Assembly (NCBI GenBank): GCA_000442125.1
Contig: KE546986.1
Span: forward strand, 1 to 64,000
Origin: Opeltia flavorubescens
Lineage: Eukaryota > Ascomycota > Lecanoromycetes > Teloschistales > Teloschistaceae
Reading direction: 5' to 3'
DNA: 64,000 nucleotides
Below, one piece after another: positions 13,751 to 26,079 of this stretch. Positions within the stretch are counted from its first letter, which is position 1. The number at the start of each line of letters is the position of its first letter. The translations under genes were made by a program, and so were the position numbers. Below the pieces are notes generated by a model that saw only the letters and a list, made by a program, of their open reading frames with translations, had not been told where the DNA came from and did no database searches.

Positions 13751-16700
13751 GCGTGTTTTTTTATTAAAAAGGAAAAAACTATAATATTATTAATATAGAT
13801 TTTATAAAAAAAGCGAAATAAATATAAAATCCTATTTAATATTTATTATATATAAATTATAAAATTATAATAGCCTATTATTAGTATTTTAAATATTTTT
13901 TACCTCTAATATAAAATTATTATTAAACGATAATAATATTATTAGTAAATCTATTATTTATAGAAAAAATTTATAAAATCTACTATAAAAAAAACTTTAA
14001 TATTATAAATTTACGTTAAAATTTCTATTTATAATAGAACTAAATAGATATTAAATATTATAATTTTATTAAATACTTAAATATTAATAATAATTATACT
14101 TTTAAAATTCTAATTAATATTTTTCTATACTATAAAATAGAGAAATAAAAATAGAGTAGCTATAATAATTTATTCTATTTAATTTTATTTATAAAGTTTA
14201 ATAAAGGTTTTATTAATAACCTCCTTATTATAAATATTAATAAAATATATATAAATTTATTCGAGTTTATAGATTTATTTCTAGTTTTATATTAATAGAA
14301 TATCTATATATTTTAACTCTAGTATATTAGTTATATTACCGGTATTTTATTATAGGCGCGGGTAGCGTTTAATTAAAAGAGCTAGAATAGTTTATTTAGT
14401 TTATATTCTATAGATTATTACTTTTATAAAATATACTATTTCTATCCGATAGTTATTATTAATAAATAGTATAATTATAGCGCTTAAAGCTATAATAGCT
14501 ATTATAATAACTATTATATAGCGTTTAAAATTCTTTAAAAATTATTTAAACTTTCGCTTTAATATTTTAATAGCTAATTTATAATTTTTAAAAGTAATTT
14601 AATAGTATTTATTAACTTTATACTTTTAAATAATATATAATTAGATTTTTATAGTTAATTAAATAAGAAATAACGTAATATTTTAAATATTTATTTATTT
14701 AAATATATAATCTACAATATATATATAATTTATAAAAGTATCTAATATATTTAGTTCGTATATAACGTTACAACCTTATAGAAGGTTTAGTAGGTTTTAA
14801 TATAAGCCTATAATTTTAACGGTTTTACTAGTATATAATATTATTATTACATTTTTAATATTATAAATAATTATACTTATTTTAATACCTTTAATATTAA
14901 TAGCGATTAATACTATTATATTATTATATAAACTAATAGTTATTATATTAATAGATTAGTATATATTAAAATTTTTAGGCTTTATAATATTGATATTAAT
15001 AAATATATTAGCGCTTAAATTATTTACTAGATAAAACTCGCGTATAATAATAATAAATTTTATAGCTTTTTTATTAAATATAAAAATTTTAATAATTATA
15101 AATTTAATAATATTATACCGTTTTTTATTAATATTTTTAATAATTATAAAAACTAGTATCCTTTCAATTATAGTAAATAGCAGTTATTTTAATAGAAATT
15201 TTCGGTTAATTAAGCTTGTTATTTAAATTATATATTTAAAAAAGCTATAACTCTTTATATTAGATTATAAATAAATATTTATAATTATATAATAATAACT
15301 TTAAGAAATAAAGTCTTTTATTAGTATATTTTTTATAATTAAACGAATTAATTATAATATTTAAAGTAGTAGTTGCTTAATAATTTCTAATTTAATAACT
15401 TTTATTATTATTTTAAATAATTTTACTAGTTTTAAATAAGTTTACGCTAGTACTAATAAAATATTTAGCTTAATAGTTAACTTAATTATAGTCGCTATAA
15501 CTAAAAGTAGTTCTTTTTTATAACCGGTGTATAAATATTAATATAAAGCGTTATTTAACTTTAAAATTTTATTATATTTATTATATTAGTATATTTTTAC
15601 TAGTTTAAATTTTATACGCTTTATTATAATAAAATAGAATTCTACTATATTATTATACTAATTAAAATTTTTAATAATAATATATAATATTTTATTAAGT
15701 TTTTTATTTATTATATATTTAGCTTTTATAAAATCTATTAATTAGTAGAAGCTATTTTTATAACTTTTATATTATTTTATTCTATTATCTAGAATTTATT
15801 CGCTAGAAGTTTTTTATAGAAGTAAACTTACTAATTATTTAACTAACGGCTTTTATATAGAATCCGGCTATTATTATACTATTAATAATTATAACTTTAC
15901 TAATTTCTAGTTTAATTTTATTATAATAGAATAATAGTTTTAGATAGAAACTATTAAAATTTATTTTAAATAGTATATTAATTATTTTATATACCTGGTT
16001 TATTTTTAATTAATAAAATTTATAAAGCTATAAAAAGATTCCGGTATTAATATATAATAGAAAATATATTCGGTTAATTTTTTTATATATAATTTAAATA
16101 TATAAATAGATATCTAGACGTATAAAAGAGGTTGTTTTATAATAGCTAATATATTAATATTTTTTTACGTTATTTACCTTTATTTTTCTATAAAGGATTT
16201 AATTTTAATATTTTACGGTTTTTATTACCGCTATAAATATCGAATTAAATATTTTTTTTATTTTATAAAAATCTATAAAAGGCTTTAATAATAATTATTA
16301 TAATTCTATTTAAAATTAATATTTATAAACAGGTATTAAAATACTCGATACTAGTTATAATTTAAATATTTTTAATAGGTATTATTTTAATAATTTTTGT
16401 TTTAATAATAATATTATTAAAATATTTTAAAAAATTCTTTAAAATTTATATATCGTTAATAATATAATATATCTACTCTAGTTATACTAGTATAATAGAT
16501 AATAACTCGCCGAAATAATTTTTAAAAAATATATACTATAGTTTAATATTTCTACCTAATTATAGCGATTTATAGAAAAGTTTACTAATTATAATAGTAA
16601 ATTATATAATTATTTTACTTTATAAATAAAAATCTAGATTATAATATATTAATAATATATTTATTCTTTTATATTTAATTTTTATATATTATATAAAAAT

Positions 16701-17298
16701 ATATATATTATAATAAATATTATATAACTTTATAGATTTTCTAAGCTATTTATTACTATCTAGTTAGAATAAATAAATACTATAAACCTTTTATTATAAT
16801 TTAGTAATTATTAGTATAATTTTTAGATTTACCGATATAATAATTTATTAATTCTAGAAGTTTTATATAAAAACTTCTAATAATTAAGCTAGACGGGCAT
16901 TTATAAATAAATATTTATTTAAAAAAGTTTACTATTATTATAACGGATTACTATTATTTATAAATCTATTCTATTATTATTATAAAAGGATTCCTACTAT
17001 ATTTAGCGGTAGTATAACGCTTTTTTCTAATTTTATTAAAAATAGGCTGGATTTAATACAAGAAGAATTATAGTTTTATTATCTAAATATATTAAAAAAT
17101 TTAATAATATTTATAAATTTATTAAACTATTATAAATCTTTTAATAAATTAAAAAAATAAAAATATAGGTTTAAATTATTCTAAATAAAATTTATTACTA
17201 GTTTTTAAATATAGGTTTAAAAGCCTTTATTTTTAAAAATTATAATAATATTATTATAAAAATCGCTAATTATTTTAGTAAAAATATATAAATACTCG

Positions 17299-17299
17299 N
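17299..17299. other. Ambiguous base (N)
   Basis: A single unresolved base in the Gypsy-2 body. Another isolated N is at 59,261; all other Ns in the window cluster at 19,879-20,026. Confidence 0.95.
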
Positions 17300-17774
17300 T
17301 TTAATCTATAAAATAAATAGTAATAAAAGCTATATTAGTTTAAATTACCCGATTATTAAAAAATTCTTATATTAAAAAATAATATAGATTTAGACTTTCT
17401 TTATAAATATAATTAATAAAAACTTTAAAAATTACTATAAAAGCTTAATTTTATTTTAAAAACTATTTAATATATTTTTAAAACGTTTTAATATAAAAAG
17501 TAATTATAATAAAAACTAATATAATAGCGAGGTCGGTTAAATCCTCTAAATTATTATAGAAGGTATCTAGAACTTCGCTAGAAAGATTAAAAACTAGAGT
17601 ATATTTTAATTAACTCTATTAACCGAGTATTAATATAAAAGTAGTAGTTTAATAAATAAAAAAGTATTAAATCTATTTAAAAAATCTAATACTATATAAT
17701 AACTAATAGTATATATATATAGAAGTTAATAATATTATATTTTATATAGGTTACTATTAATTACTCTTATTTAT

Positions 17775-17965
17775 TATATAATAAATATAGAGTAATAGTA
17801 TTATATTAAAAGTAATAAATTATTTCTTTATAAAATCTATAATTTAATAAATATAGGCGCTAAAAAGCGCTAAATCTAATTAAATAAATATATTTAAAAG
17901 GCCTCCTTCGAGTTATAATAGCTATTTAATTCTACCTGCCCTATTAGCTTTTTATTTATACGGTA
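17775..17965 (-). repeat. Gypsy-2 5' LTR (right)
   Basis: Partner of 10,781-10,985 with high identity over the first ~190 bp. The right-hand end is approximate, because similarity fades around 17,960 and a weak match may continue to ~18,020. Confidence 0.8.
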
Positions 17966-18149
17966 TAGCCGCAATATATTATAATAGTTATTTATTTTAA
18001 TTACAATACTATAATAAGTAGAATTAAGTATAAAATATAGTAGTTAGATTATTATTTAGCGGCGGGATTAAATTTAAGATTTTAAAGATTTATAAAAGTA
18101 TTAAATATAAAAAATAGCTAATAAAAATTTAATATTAATAAAATTTTTA

Positions 18150-18240
18150 ATAAAAGTTAATTATAATATATTATAGCTATTCTATTTAATTTAATATTAT
18201 AACTACTTATATTAATATAAAAAGTCTAGAATATATTCCA
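18150..18240 (-). pseudogene. Gypsy-3 integrase chromodomain remnant
   Basis: The minus-strand translation contains 'YKLEYILDFLY' followed by a stop-riddled stretch with spacing like the chromodomain pattern (E/W-E-V-E-x-I-L-D-x-R ... Y-x-V-K-W). It lies directly downstream of the integrase C-terminal module, the usual place in chromoviruses. Chromodomains steer integration toward methylated-histone heterochromatin, which would fit accumulation in an AT-rich block. Confidence 0.6.
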
Positions 18241-18329
18241 GTTTGTATTTTTTTTACTATCGATTTCTATAGATAATAGTAGCGGGATTATTTATTCTAG
18301 ATAAAAATTAATAGTAGTAAATTTTAATA

Positions 18330-18520
18330 GAGCTATATTAAAATTAAAATTATTATATAGCTTTAAAAGTAGTTTTAAATAATAGATATAAAGATTAACA
18401 ACTTTAAATATAAAATAGGGCCCTTTATATTTATAATCTAGCTTTTTTAAAAGTTTATATATTTTAATATTATAGGTATTAAACTAAATAAAATCGCTAA
18501 TATTAAGTTTTAGCGCTAGA
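18330..18520 (-). pseudogene. Gypsy-3 integrase C-terminal module remnant
   Basis: The minus strand reads 'KLLKKLDYKYKGPYFI', the classic gypsy 'R-x-x-x-K-L-x-x-x-y-x-G-P-f' strand, preceded by 'NISDF' (for G-D-x-V/W). This is the GPY/F module that helps integrase multimerise and bind DNA. Confidence 0.75.
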
Positions 18521-18759
18521 ACGCGGCTATAATTAACCTACTCGATATATTAAAATTATACTAGTATTATTTTGGAATAGAAATATTCAATAATTTTTTT
18601 TATAGTATTAATAAATATATTTACTATACCGATTTTTTTATAAAAAATATTTAGGCTAAAAGTATTAAAATGCTTTAAGCCTATATAAAGGTATAATCTA
18701 TAGTTAATAAAATATAAACTTATTATAATAATTTTAGAAATATAATTATCCGTATTAAA

Positions 18760-19112
18760 TTTTGCGGTTAATAACTATTTAACTTGATTATTTTATAAAT
18801 AGATAATATAATTTCGGAGATATTATTATATAATAGTATTTAGGCGTTTAAGTTAACTATTAATCTTGGAGTAAAAACTATTAAAAAGGTTTTTAAATAT
18901 TTAAGTCCTTTTATAGACGATTTTTTAGAATCGATTTATAAATAAAATATTTTAATCGGAAAAAATACTTTTAAATAAATTATATATCTTTTAAATATAA
19001 TCTTTAAATAATTTAATAAGCTTTTTAATATTATTAATTTTATAATAAAAAATATAGTAGTATAGATTTATTAAATAATCTATTATTATTATAATTATAT
19101 TATATTTGTTAC
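18760..19112 (-). pseudogene. Gypsy-3 integrase catalytic core remnant
   Basis: The minus-strand translation retains the DDE core outline. 'IIIDYLINLYYY' near 19,080-19,112 matches the first catalytic Asp strand (V-D-R-L-T-K). A 'SIFSD'-like block with a following F-x-x-x-F-W stretch, near 18,950, matches the second Asp. 'NSFYSKINS' near 18,870 matches S-F-H-P-Q-T-D-G. Stops are RIP-type. The tandem unit at 19,735-20,530 separates this core from the upstream RNase H. Confidence 0.75.
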
Positions 19113-19734
19113 TTTTAATAAATTTATAAATAAAGCCTACTAAAATATTAAATTAAAGCTAAATAAATATAAATAAAAACTTTAATATACTAGTTTTAAA
19201 TTTATACTTAAATTTATTTTTAATATTAAAGTAATAATTTTAAATATTTTATACTATATATTTATAGTTTTTAAACGAACTATAATTTCAGTCTAATAAT
19301 TTATAGATTTTAGTTTTATTAAAGTAGCTAGTAGTAGAATAATTATAATATAGTTAATAATAGTAATTTTTTAAAGATTCGGAGTCGAGAATAAATAAAC
19401 GGTTTTAATAGTATAAAAGCCCGTTTTATACTTTATATTCCGCTAAAAAAATATATTTAAAGCGCGTAGCCCTATTATAAAAAAATTCAAACGTTTTTTT
19501 TATAGAAAAATCGTTTTAAAAAAATTTAGCGATAAAATCCTTTAAAAAGCGTAAATAATTATTATTTTTATTATTAAAAGTTTTAAAAATATTAAAAATA
19601 TCTTTAAACTTTAAGTTTAAATTATTAATAGCTTTTATAAAAATAGTATCGATTATTAACTCGAGTTTAATAAAAATTTACTTTTAGTATTTTAAATAAG
19701 AATTTCTTTTTTAAACAGGTCGTTAATACGTTAT

Positions 19735-20135
19735 TATATATATATTGGAAAACGTTGCTTATCGGCTTCCCGACCCGAAATAAGCATAAACCTTATCGGT
19801 TGATATCGAACGTTTGCAGACCCTATTCCGGTTAGGCTAATTTTACCCCTGTCAACCACCAAAAGAGCTGGTTTTTTGNAGTTAAATAGCTTCGTNAGTT
19901 TCTTGCACAGTAACGTGCAAAGTAGCTCATTTTGAAGCGCTTGACGAGCGCTTTCNAANNGTCTACTTTTTAAGAGAATCGGACAAAAACTGGCTGCGTA
20001 ATTNCCCTANGAAAGTCTTGCTCTCNAAATTTGCGACCGTGGAAGCAGATTCTTGGCGCCAAGCTGGCTGCCAGTTCCACCAGCTGCCAGCTGCCAGCAG
20101 CAAAATCCCACTGGAACGGTGGCCCAGTGCTAGTC
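19735..20135 (+). repeat. ~400 bp dispersed unit, copy A (barely RIPed)
   Basis: First of two head-to-tail copies. It keeps abundant CpA/TpG (for example GCCAGCTGCCAGC) and is the most GC-rich stretch of the window. It begins ATATATTGGAAAACG and ends GCCCAGTGCTAGTC. A hairpin GCTTAT...ATAAGC lies near 19,757-19,786. The last ~25 bp (GGTGGCCCAGTGCTAG) resemble a tRNA A-box (TRGCNNAGYNGG), raising the possibility of a tRNA-derived SINE read in another phase. Eight Ns fall in this copy. The 61-codon open frame at 20,018-20,203 crosses into copy B and is not a gene. Confidence 0.7.
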
Positions 20136-20530
20136 ATATATATATTGGAAAACGTCCTTTATCGGCTTCCCGACCCGAAATAAATATAAACCTTATCGGT
20201 TAGTATCGAATAACCGTAGTTATAAATCCGGTTAGCGCCCCTAACTACTAAAACAGCTAGTTTTTTTACAGTTAAATAACTTCGTTAATTTCGTGTATAG
20301 TAGTATATATAGTAGTTTATTTTAAAACGCTAAACGAGCGTATTCTAATATTAATAAAATTTTAAAAATTAGATTAAAATTAGTAGCGCTACAGCGTATA
20401 GAAGTTCTAGCTGCACTGCGCTAACTAGCAGCCCTACCAGTTCCCAGCCCTACCAGTTGCCAGTCCTACCAGCTGCCAGCTGCCAGCTGCCAGCAGTAAA
20501 ATCCCATTGGGACGATAGCTCAGTGTTAGT
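20136..20530 (+). repeat. ~400 bp dispersed unit, copy B (partly RIPed)
   Basis: Co-linear with copy A over its full length, but its first ~250 bp carry many C-to-T and G-to-A changes. Its last ~140 bp (20,390-20,530) are almost unmutated and hold an expanded CCAGCTG/CCTACCAGTTGC minisatellite. It ends GACGATAGCTCAGTGTTAG, even closer to a tRNA A-box than copy A. The mutation load therefore changes sharply within one 400 bp unit. Confidence 0.75.
20400..20497 (+). repeat. Short CCAGCTG / CCTACCAGTTGC minisatellite
   Basis: Imperfect 7-13 bp repeats (CAGCCCTACCAGTTCC, CAGCCCTACCAGTTGC, CAGTCCTACCAGCTGC, then CAGCTGC repeats). Copy A has a shorter version at about 20,060-20,100. The array length differs between copies, indicating slippage. 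Confidence 0.7.
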
Positions 20531-23500
20531 ATTCAAATATTAGATTTAATATTTTAATAACCTTAGTAGTAATTAATTTTAAAGTTAAAATAGAATTGAA
20601 ATTAAATTTACTAGAGTTATTATTAGTTAAAAAGTTCAATAAATACTAAATATTAAAAATATTTATAATTAGTAAATATAGTAAAAATATTTTTTATTTT
20701 TTTAAACTCGAATTTTTATTATTTTAAAGATTAAATAATTACTAAATATTTTTTATTATAGATTTTATAGTTAATATATTATAAAATTATTTTATAAAAT
20801 AAATAAATAATAAATTTGAAAAGTTTATTATTATTATATTTAGAAAATATTCCTTTAATAATAATATTAAAAGCGTTAGTTTTTATAATATTCTTTTTAT
20901 TAAAATTATAATAAACTAGAACTATATTAATATTAAAAACTTATATAAAAATATTAAAAGTTTATTTATAAGCGGTATTTTATTGAAAAAAATTATTTTT
21001 ATATATAAATCTATAAAGAAATTTAATAATAATAGCGAAATTTCTAATAAAATATTAATAAAAGTTAATAAATTTAATAAAGTATAATATTTTTTTAATA
21101 TTTTAAAGATTATTTTCGTTTTAAATAGTCTTAATTTTTATAAAATCTATTTTAAAGCATTTAAAAATAATAATAATAATACTAAAATATTTTTTTTAAG
21201 TAGTATAATATTTATTTTTAGTAATATCAATTTATAAATTAATATTTAGTAATATCAAGTTATAAATTAATATTTTCAAATATAATTAGTATTTTTTAAA
21301 TATATTATTTAAATTTTTTTAATCTATTATTATAAATTAAAATATTTTTAATATAAGCGGTATAAAAGATTTTAAGGTATTTATACAAGGTATTATTAAT
21401 ATATTTTTAGAAAAAACTTAAACTATTAAATAATTTAAATAGTAATATTAGATATTTAAATAAACCGTAATAAATTTATATTATTATTTTTTATTTATAG
21501 TTTTTAGTAATATAAAATTTATTTTAAATAGTAATAATATTTAGTTTAATAAAAATTTTAGCTTTATATAAATATTTTAAAGTCTTTTATAATAAAAAAA
21601 ATAAAGTAATAATTTTTTAAATAATTTTATTAGACTTATAGTAGTTAATATAAAATAAAAGGCTTTTTTTAAACTTTTAAGCGAATAGTATAAAGAATAA
21701 AATATTCAAAAAACTATTATAGATAAACCTTTTACTAAAGTTTTTTTTAAAAATTTTCCGGAATATAACTAGCTTATTATAATTTATATTATAAAGGGGC
21801 CCTTTAAATAAAGGTATACCCTTTATTAATTTAATTTTATAATTATAGGGACGTTTTTTAGAGAATATATTAGTTATTTATTTCGAAAAAGGTTTTAAAA
21901 AATTATAATATTTGGTAAAATAAAAAAGCTAGAAGTTTATTTTAAATTTATTAATAAAGATTTTAGTAATATTAAAAAATAATATTACTATTTATTAATA
22001 AATAGCGAGCTTATAATTTATTCAATTATAATTATTCTTTAAAACTTTAATATAAGTTATTAAATAAAGTAATATTCAAGGCTTTTAGGTATATATAAGC
22101 TATAAAAGCCTAGATTATATAAAATATCTATCGATATCTATTATTAAAAAAATAAAAAAATCGTTAATTAGGTTATATATAAAGGATAGGAAAGATATCG
22201 AGCCTATTTATTCGATATTTAAAGGCGTTAAAGATAATTTTACAGCGTTAAATACTTAAATAGATAGTTTTTTATAAATAAGTTTAGATATACTTTAATA
22301 TATTTTTTTTTAATTTAATTAATAAAATTTTTTAAATCGTTTTAATAATAATAATCGCTTTTAAATATAAACGAATTCTTTTTCTAGTTAAATACAAGGT
22401 AATATTTATCTGATTAATTATATATAAAAACTACTAAGTAATTTAGTTTAAATATTTTAAAAAAAAAAATTAATTCGATATAATCCTCTAGATAAATAAA
22501 GGTATAATAATAGTTTTTAATATAAAAAATAAGCTTATTATTAATAAAGCGGAGGGTTTTATTATATTTTAAATAATAAAAATAAAAGTAATTATTATAT
22601 ATATAAATTTAATTAATAAAACTAGTAGTATAGCTTTTATTACTAAATATTATAATAATAGAAAATAAAGAATTATTTATATAGAATTCTATTATAAATA
22701 ATAAAGGTTTATTAATTTCGAGCTTTATAGATTTATTATAAGCTATTGAGATAATTTATAAATAAAATCTTTTAAAAGTATTTAAAAGCGATTTAGCTTA
22801 AAAATTAAATATTTTTTTAATTTACCGTAAACTCTATATTTAAAAGAAAAGACTGGCTATATTACCTTCGATAAATATAATAAGCGGTTTATTAGGAATA
22901 AAAAGTATTAATAGGATACTATTTATAGTATATATAGAGTTTAAAAAAATATTATTACTTTTTATTAGCTTTAAACTTTTTATTAGTAATAAGTATTATT
23001 ATATTTTTAACGTTTCTTTATAACTAGTAGTAATAATAGCTTTAATAGCGGCTCTAATAATAGTAGTAATAACGATAATAGAGATATAAACTAATCGTTA
23101 ATTATTACTATTAGAGTACTAGTTACTAGAAGTTTTATTATATTACGGGTTTTAAAGCTAGTAATTAATAGAATAGTTTAGAATTTTAAAAATATATTTC
23201 TATATAGTTTAATAACTAATAAAAAGAGAAAAAAAAATTAGATAGCTATTAAATTTACGGCTTAAGCTATAAATTAAGCGATAATACTTAGAATTTTTAT
23301 TAATTTTAATAACAAATACGAGCTTTATAAAAAAAGTTAAAAATTTCGAAAATAATTTATTCTTTAATTATAAGTATTTTGATTTAATTTATATATTAGT
23401 TTTATAGTTTGAATCGTTTTAAAGCTAATTCTAATTGTTTTTTAATATTTTTAATATTATTAAATCTAAAGTTCTAGATATAAAAGAAAATAATCAAATT

Positions 23501-24080
23501 AGTAATATCGGCGGAATATAAATAAATAGATTATATTTAATTATATTTTGTTTTATAATAATTATAATTAGCTAAAAATTTAGCGTCTATTTATTAATAC
23601 TAGCTATAGAATTCAGCGCGGTCCCTTTTGAGAATTTTAGAGTTAAGCTATTTAAGTACTCTTTATATAATAATAGCGGTAATAGCTATAAGCGTTTATT
23701 TATTAAGTAATTCGTTTTATAAAGCTATTAATTATATAATAGTTTCGTAATATTTAGTATATAAACGTTAAAAGTTTTTTTAAATAACGGTTAAAGATTC
23801 AACGTATTTATATCTAATATAAATAAATTTAAAAACTTTAATTATAATCTACTCGCGAGAATTAATAAATTATTATAAATAGCGAAAAGTAAGTATACTA
23901 TTATAACTACTTAAAATAGAATACTAGAATAATTAAATTAGATTAAAGGTTTTTATTTTATTAAAAACTATTTTAAATTTATTTCAAATATTTAAAAAAT
24001 AAATAGGAGCTTTTTTAAAAGAGTTATAATTTACTATCTTCGTGGAGTAAATACTAATTAGATAAAAAAGTATAATATAG

Positions 24081-24314
24081 TATTACGGGATAAAAAGAGT
24101 TCGTTTAAAAAATAAATAAATTTAAACTATTAAAGCAAATAATATATAAAATATTATATAAAAAAGAAAAAAAAAAGGAACTCGCCATTAAATAAATATA
24201 TAAATTACGGCTATAAATTTTTTATATAAAGCTAATTACTAAACGAATATTATAAAGATACTATAGTTTTAAACCTATATATTTGCTTTTTGAACTATAC
24301 ACGCTGGTATTATA
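24081..24314 (-). repeat. Gypsy-3 5' LTR (right)
   Basis: Partner of 10,245-10,479. It starts TATTACGGGATAAAA, a plausible RIP form of TGTTACGGGACA, and ends near GGTATTATA. Confidence 0.75.
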
Positions 24315-24699
24315 ATATATTTATAGTATTATAGTAAATTATATCTATAAATTACGTTTAGAAATATACTAAAACGATATATAGTACGTTTGTAATACAA
24401 AATTCCTAGTATTTAATAATAAAATCAATTTTATTCTATAATTCAATAAATTATTAAAGATTTTATAATTTAAAATAATAAATTATAACGAGTTTTAATA
24501 ATAATAATAAAAAAATATAAATTAAAGGTTTACCTAATAGTTTATAGATAATTATCTAGATTTTATTTTTAGCGCTATTAATATATAGTTTTTTAGCAAT
24601 TAAAATCTAATATATTATAAAAGCAATTAAAAGCTAGTCTATAAAAAGCTTTAACTAATCTATTAGTAGTATACTTATTATCAAATATAAATATAAAAT

Positions 24700-24960
24700 T
24701 TATAATACTTTAATTAAGTTATTTATATAGAAATCTAGCTTTAAAATTTATATATTTAATACGCCTATAAAATAATGAATTTTTTATTAGAATAATAGCC
24801 TTTTAGTTATTATTATAGAATATTATCGTTATTAACTTCGGATTGACATTATTTATAGTATTAATAAATATTTAACTAAATAGGTCTCGCAGCTAGATCG
24901 CTTTTTTAATTATTTAAGTTTAGTTTTAATATTCTATTTTATAAATAGATAATTCTACTA
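24700..24960 (-). pseudogene. Copia-2 pol: RNase H C-terminal remnant
   Basis: The minus strand reads 'AI-stop-LRDLFS' at 24,876-24,901 (copia A-I-W-L-R-x-L). Next comes 'IFYNNN-stop-KAIILIKN' (D-N-Q-x-A-I-x-L-x-x-N), then 'FYRRIKYIN' (F-H-x-R-T-K-H-I-x) to about 24,724. This is the copia-specific RNase H terminus. It gives Copia-2 its superfamily and strand, and shows that Gypsy-3 inserted 3' of the coding region. Confidence 0.8.
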
Positions 24961-26059
24961 TAATTTATTATTTAAAAAACTAACTAATAACGTGATTACT
25001 ATAACAGAAAATAATATTAAATATAAACCGTTTTTTACTATAACTGCTAGCTTAATCTAAATTTATATAGTTTTTTTATTATTCTAAATCTCTAATATAT
25101 ATTTAAACTAAATCTTTAATATTTTATTAGTTCTAAAAATTTTTTCAAATTATAACAAAGTAGAATTATATTAAACTTAGTATAAAACGGCTAATTATTA
25201 ATATTATATAAGCGATATTATACCGGGTTTTTAATATAATATAAATTATTAAAACTACTATACTATAATTATAACGCTTTGGTTTTACTAAATACTTATA
25301 TTATAGATTAGTAAAAGGAGTTAAATAATAGTTAATTACTACTAATATAAAAACTAGTTTTTATTATATTATTTTTTGATTACTAAAGATTTATTTATTA
25401 TAAACCGTTTAGCTAAAATAAAAAGCGCTAGTTTTAAAGTTTCTAATTATTTTTATATTTGAATAGTAGTTTATAGAACTTAAATCTATTATTTTTTATT
25501 AGAATTAATTTTTAAATAATAGTTATAAAAAAAATATTATATATATATATATATACTAATATCCATATACCTATTATAGAATATACTATAATTAGATAAT
25601 AAGAATTGAAAGCTAATTATTTTAAAAAAATAAATAAAATATTTATACTAAACTTAAAAATTTTATTTAAATTTATATAAAATTTTATTTAGTTTATAGA
25701 TAAAACTAGAATTATCAAAATTATAGAAGTATTCTAAATATATAACCTTTTTAGTTTGGTTCTATAAAAAGGCTATTTTTATATTTATCTAGTTAATTTT
25801 GAAATTTAGGGTAGCTATTATAATAACAATTATTTTATAATTTATTAGTTTTACGACTAATATAAAGGTTATATTATAATTAATACTAAGTTTCTATAAG
25901 AAACTATAAACTATTTATTATATTTTAAATTTTATAATATTACTATATATATTCCAATTAATTTTAAAAATCTAATAACTGGAATAAATAGATTATATAA
26001 AAGATAAAAATTATAAAATATATATTATTTGTATATTATTATATTTTAAAAACTTTCGC

Positions 26060-26079
26060 TTTTTTTTTTTTTTTTTTTT
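26060..26079. repeat. 20-nt poly(T) tract
   Basis: Uninterrupted T20 within the Copia-2 body. In a coding region this points to slippage or a small retroposon tail inserted on minus. No element was recognised next to it. Confidence 0.8.

Larger units (their letters stand above)
10781..17965 (-). mobile_element. Gypsy-2: Ty3/gypsy element nested in Gypsy-3
   Basis: Bounded by ~190-200 bp direct repeats beginning at 10,781 and 17,775. The body reads as pol on the minus strand: RT-connection and RNase H motifs are traceable at about 13,020-13,750, so the 5' end is at the right. The ~7.2 kb length is normal. It sits downstream of the Gypsy-3 chromodomain, i.e. in that element's 3' UTR. The AT-rich flanks make the target duplication ambiguous, and the inner LTR ends could lie 30-40 bp further in. 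Confidence 0.8.
10245..24314 (-). mobile_element. Gypsy-3: chromodomain Ty3/gypsy element nested in Copia-2
   Basis: Bounded by ~235 bp direct repeats at 10,245-10,479 and 24,081-24,314. Minus orientation is shown by integrase core, integrase C-terminal and chromodomain traces at 18.15-19.11 kb, all on minus and in that order. Subtracting Gypsy-2 (~7.2 kb) leaves ~6.9 kb, typical of a gypsy. No clean target duplication was found at the approximate ends. The tandem unit at 19,735-20,530 interrupts pol just upstream of the integrase core. Reverse transcriptase and gag should occupy ~20.5-24.0 kb but are too RIPed for me to point to single motifs. Confidence 0.8.

Noticed and set aside
20018-20203. 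61-codon open reading frame
   Set aside because: It contains an ambiguous base, spans the junction between copies A and B of a non-coding tandem unit, and has no domain-like composition. It is open only because this patch is less RIPed.
20500-20530. A functional tRNA gene at the end of copy B
   Set aside because: Only an A-box-like start is present. The downstream sequence cannot form the anticodon and T arms of a tRNA.
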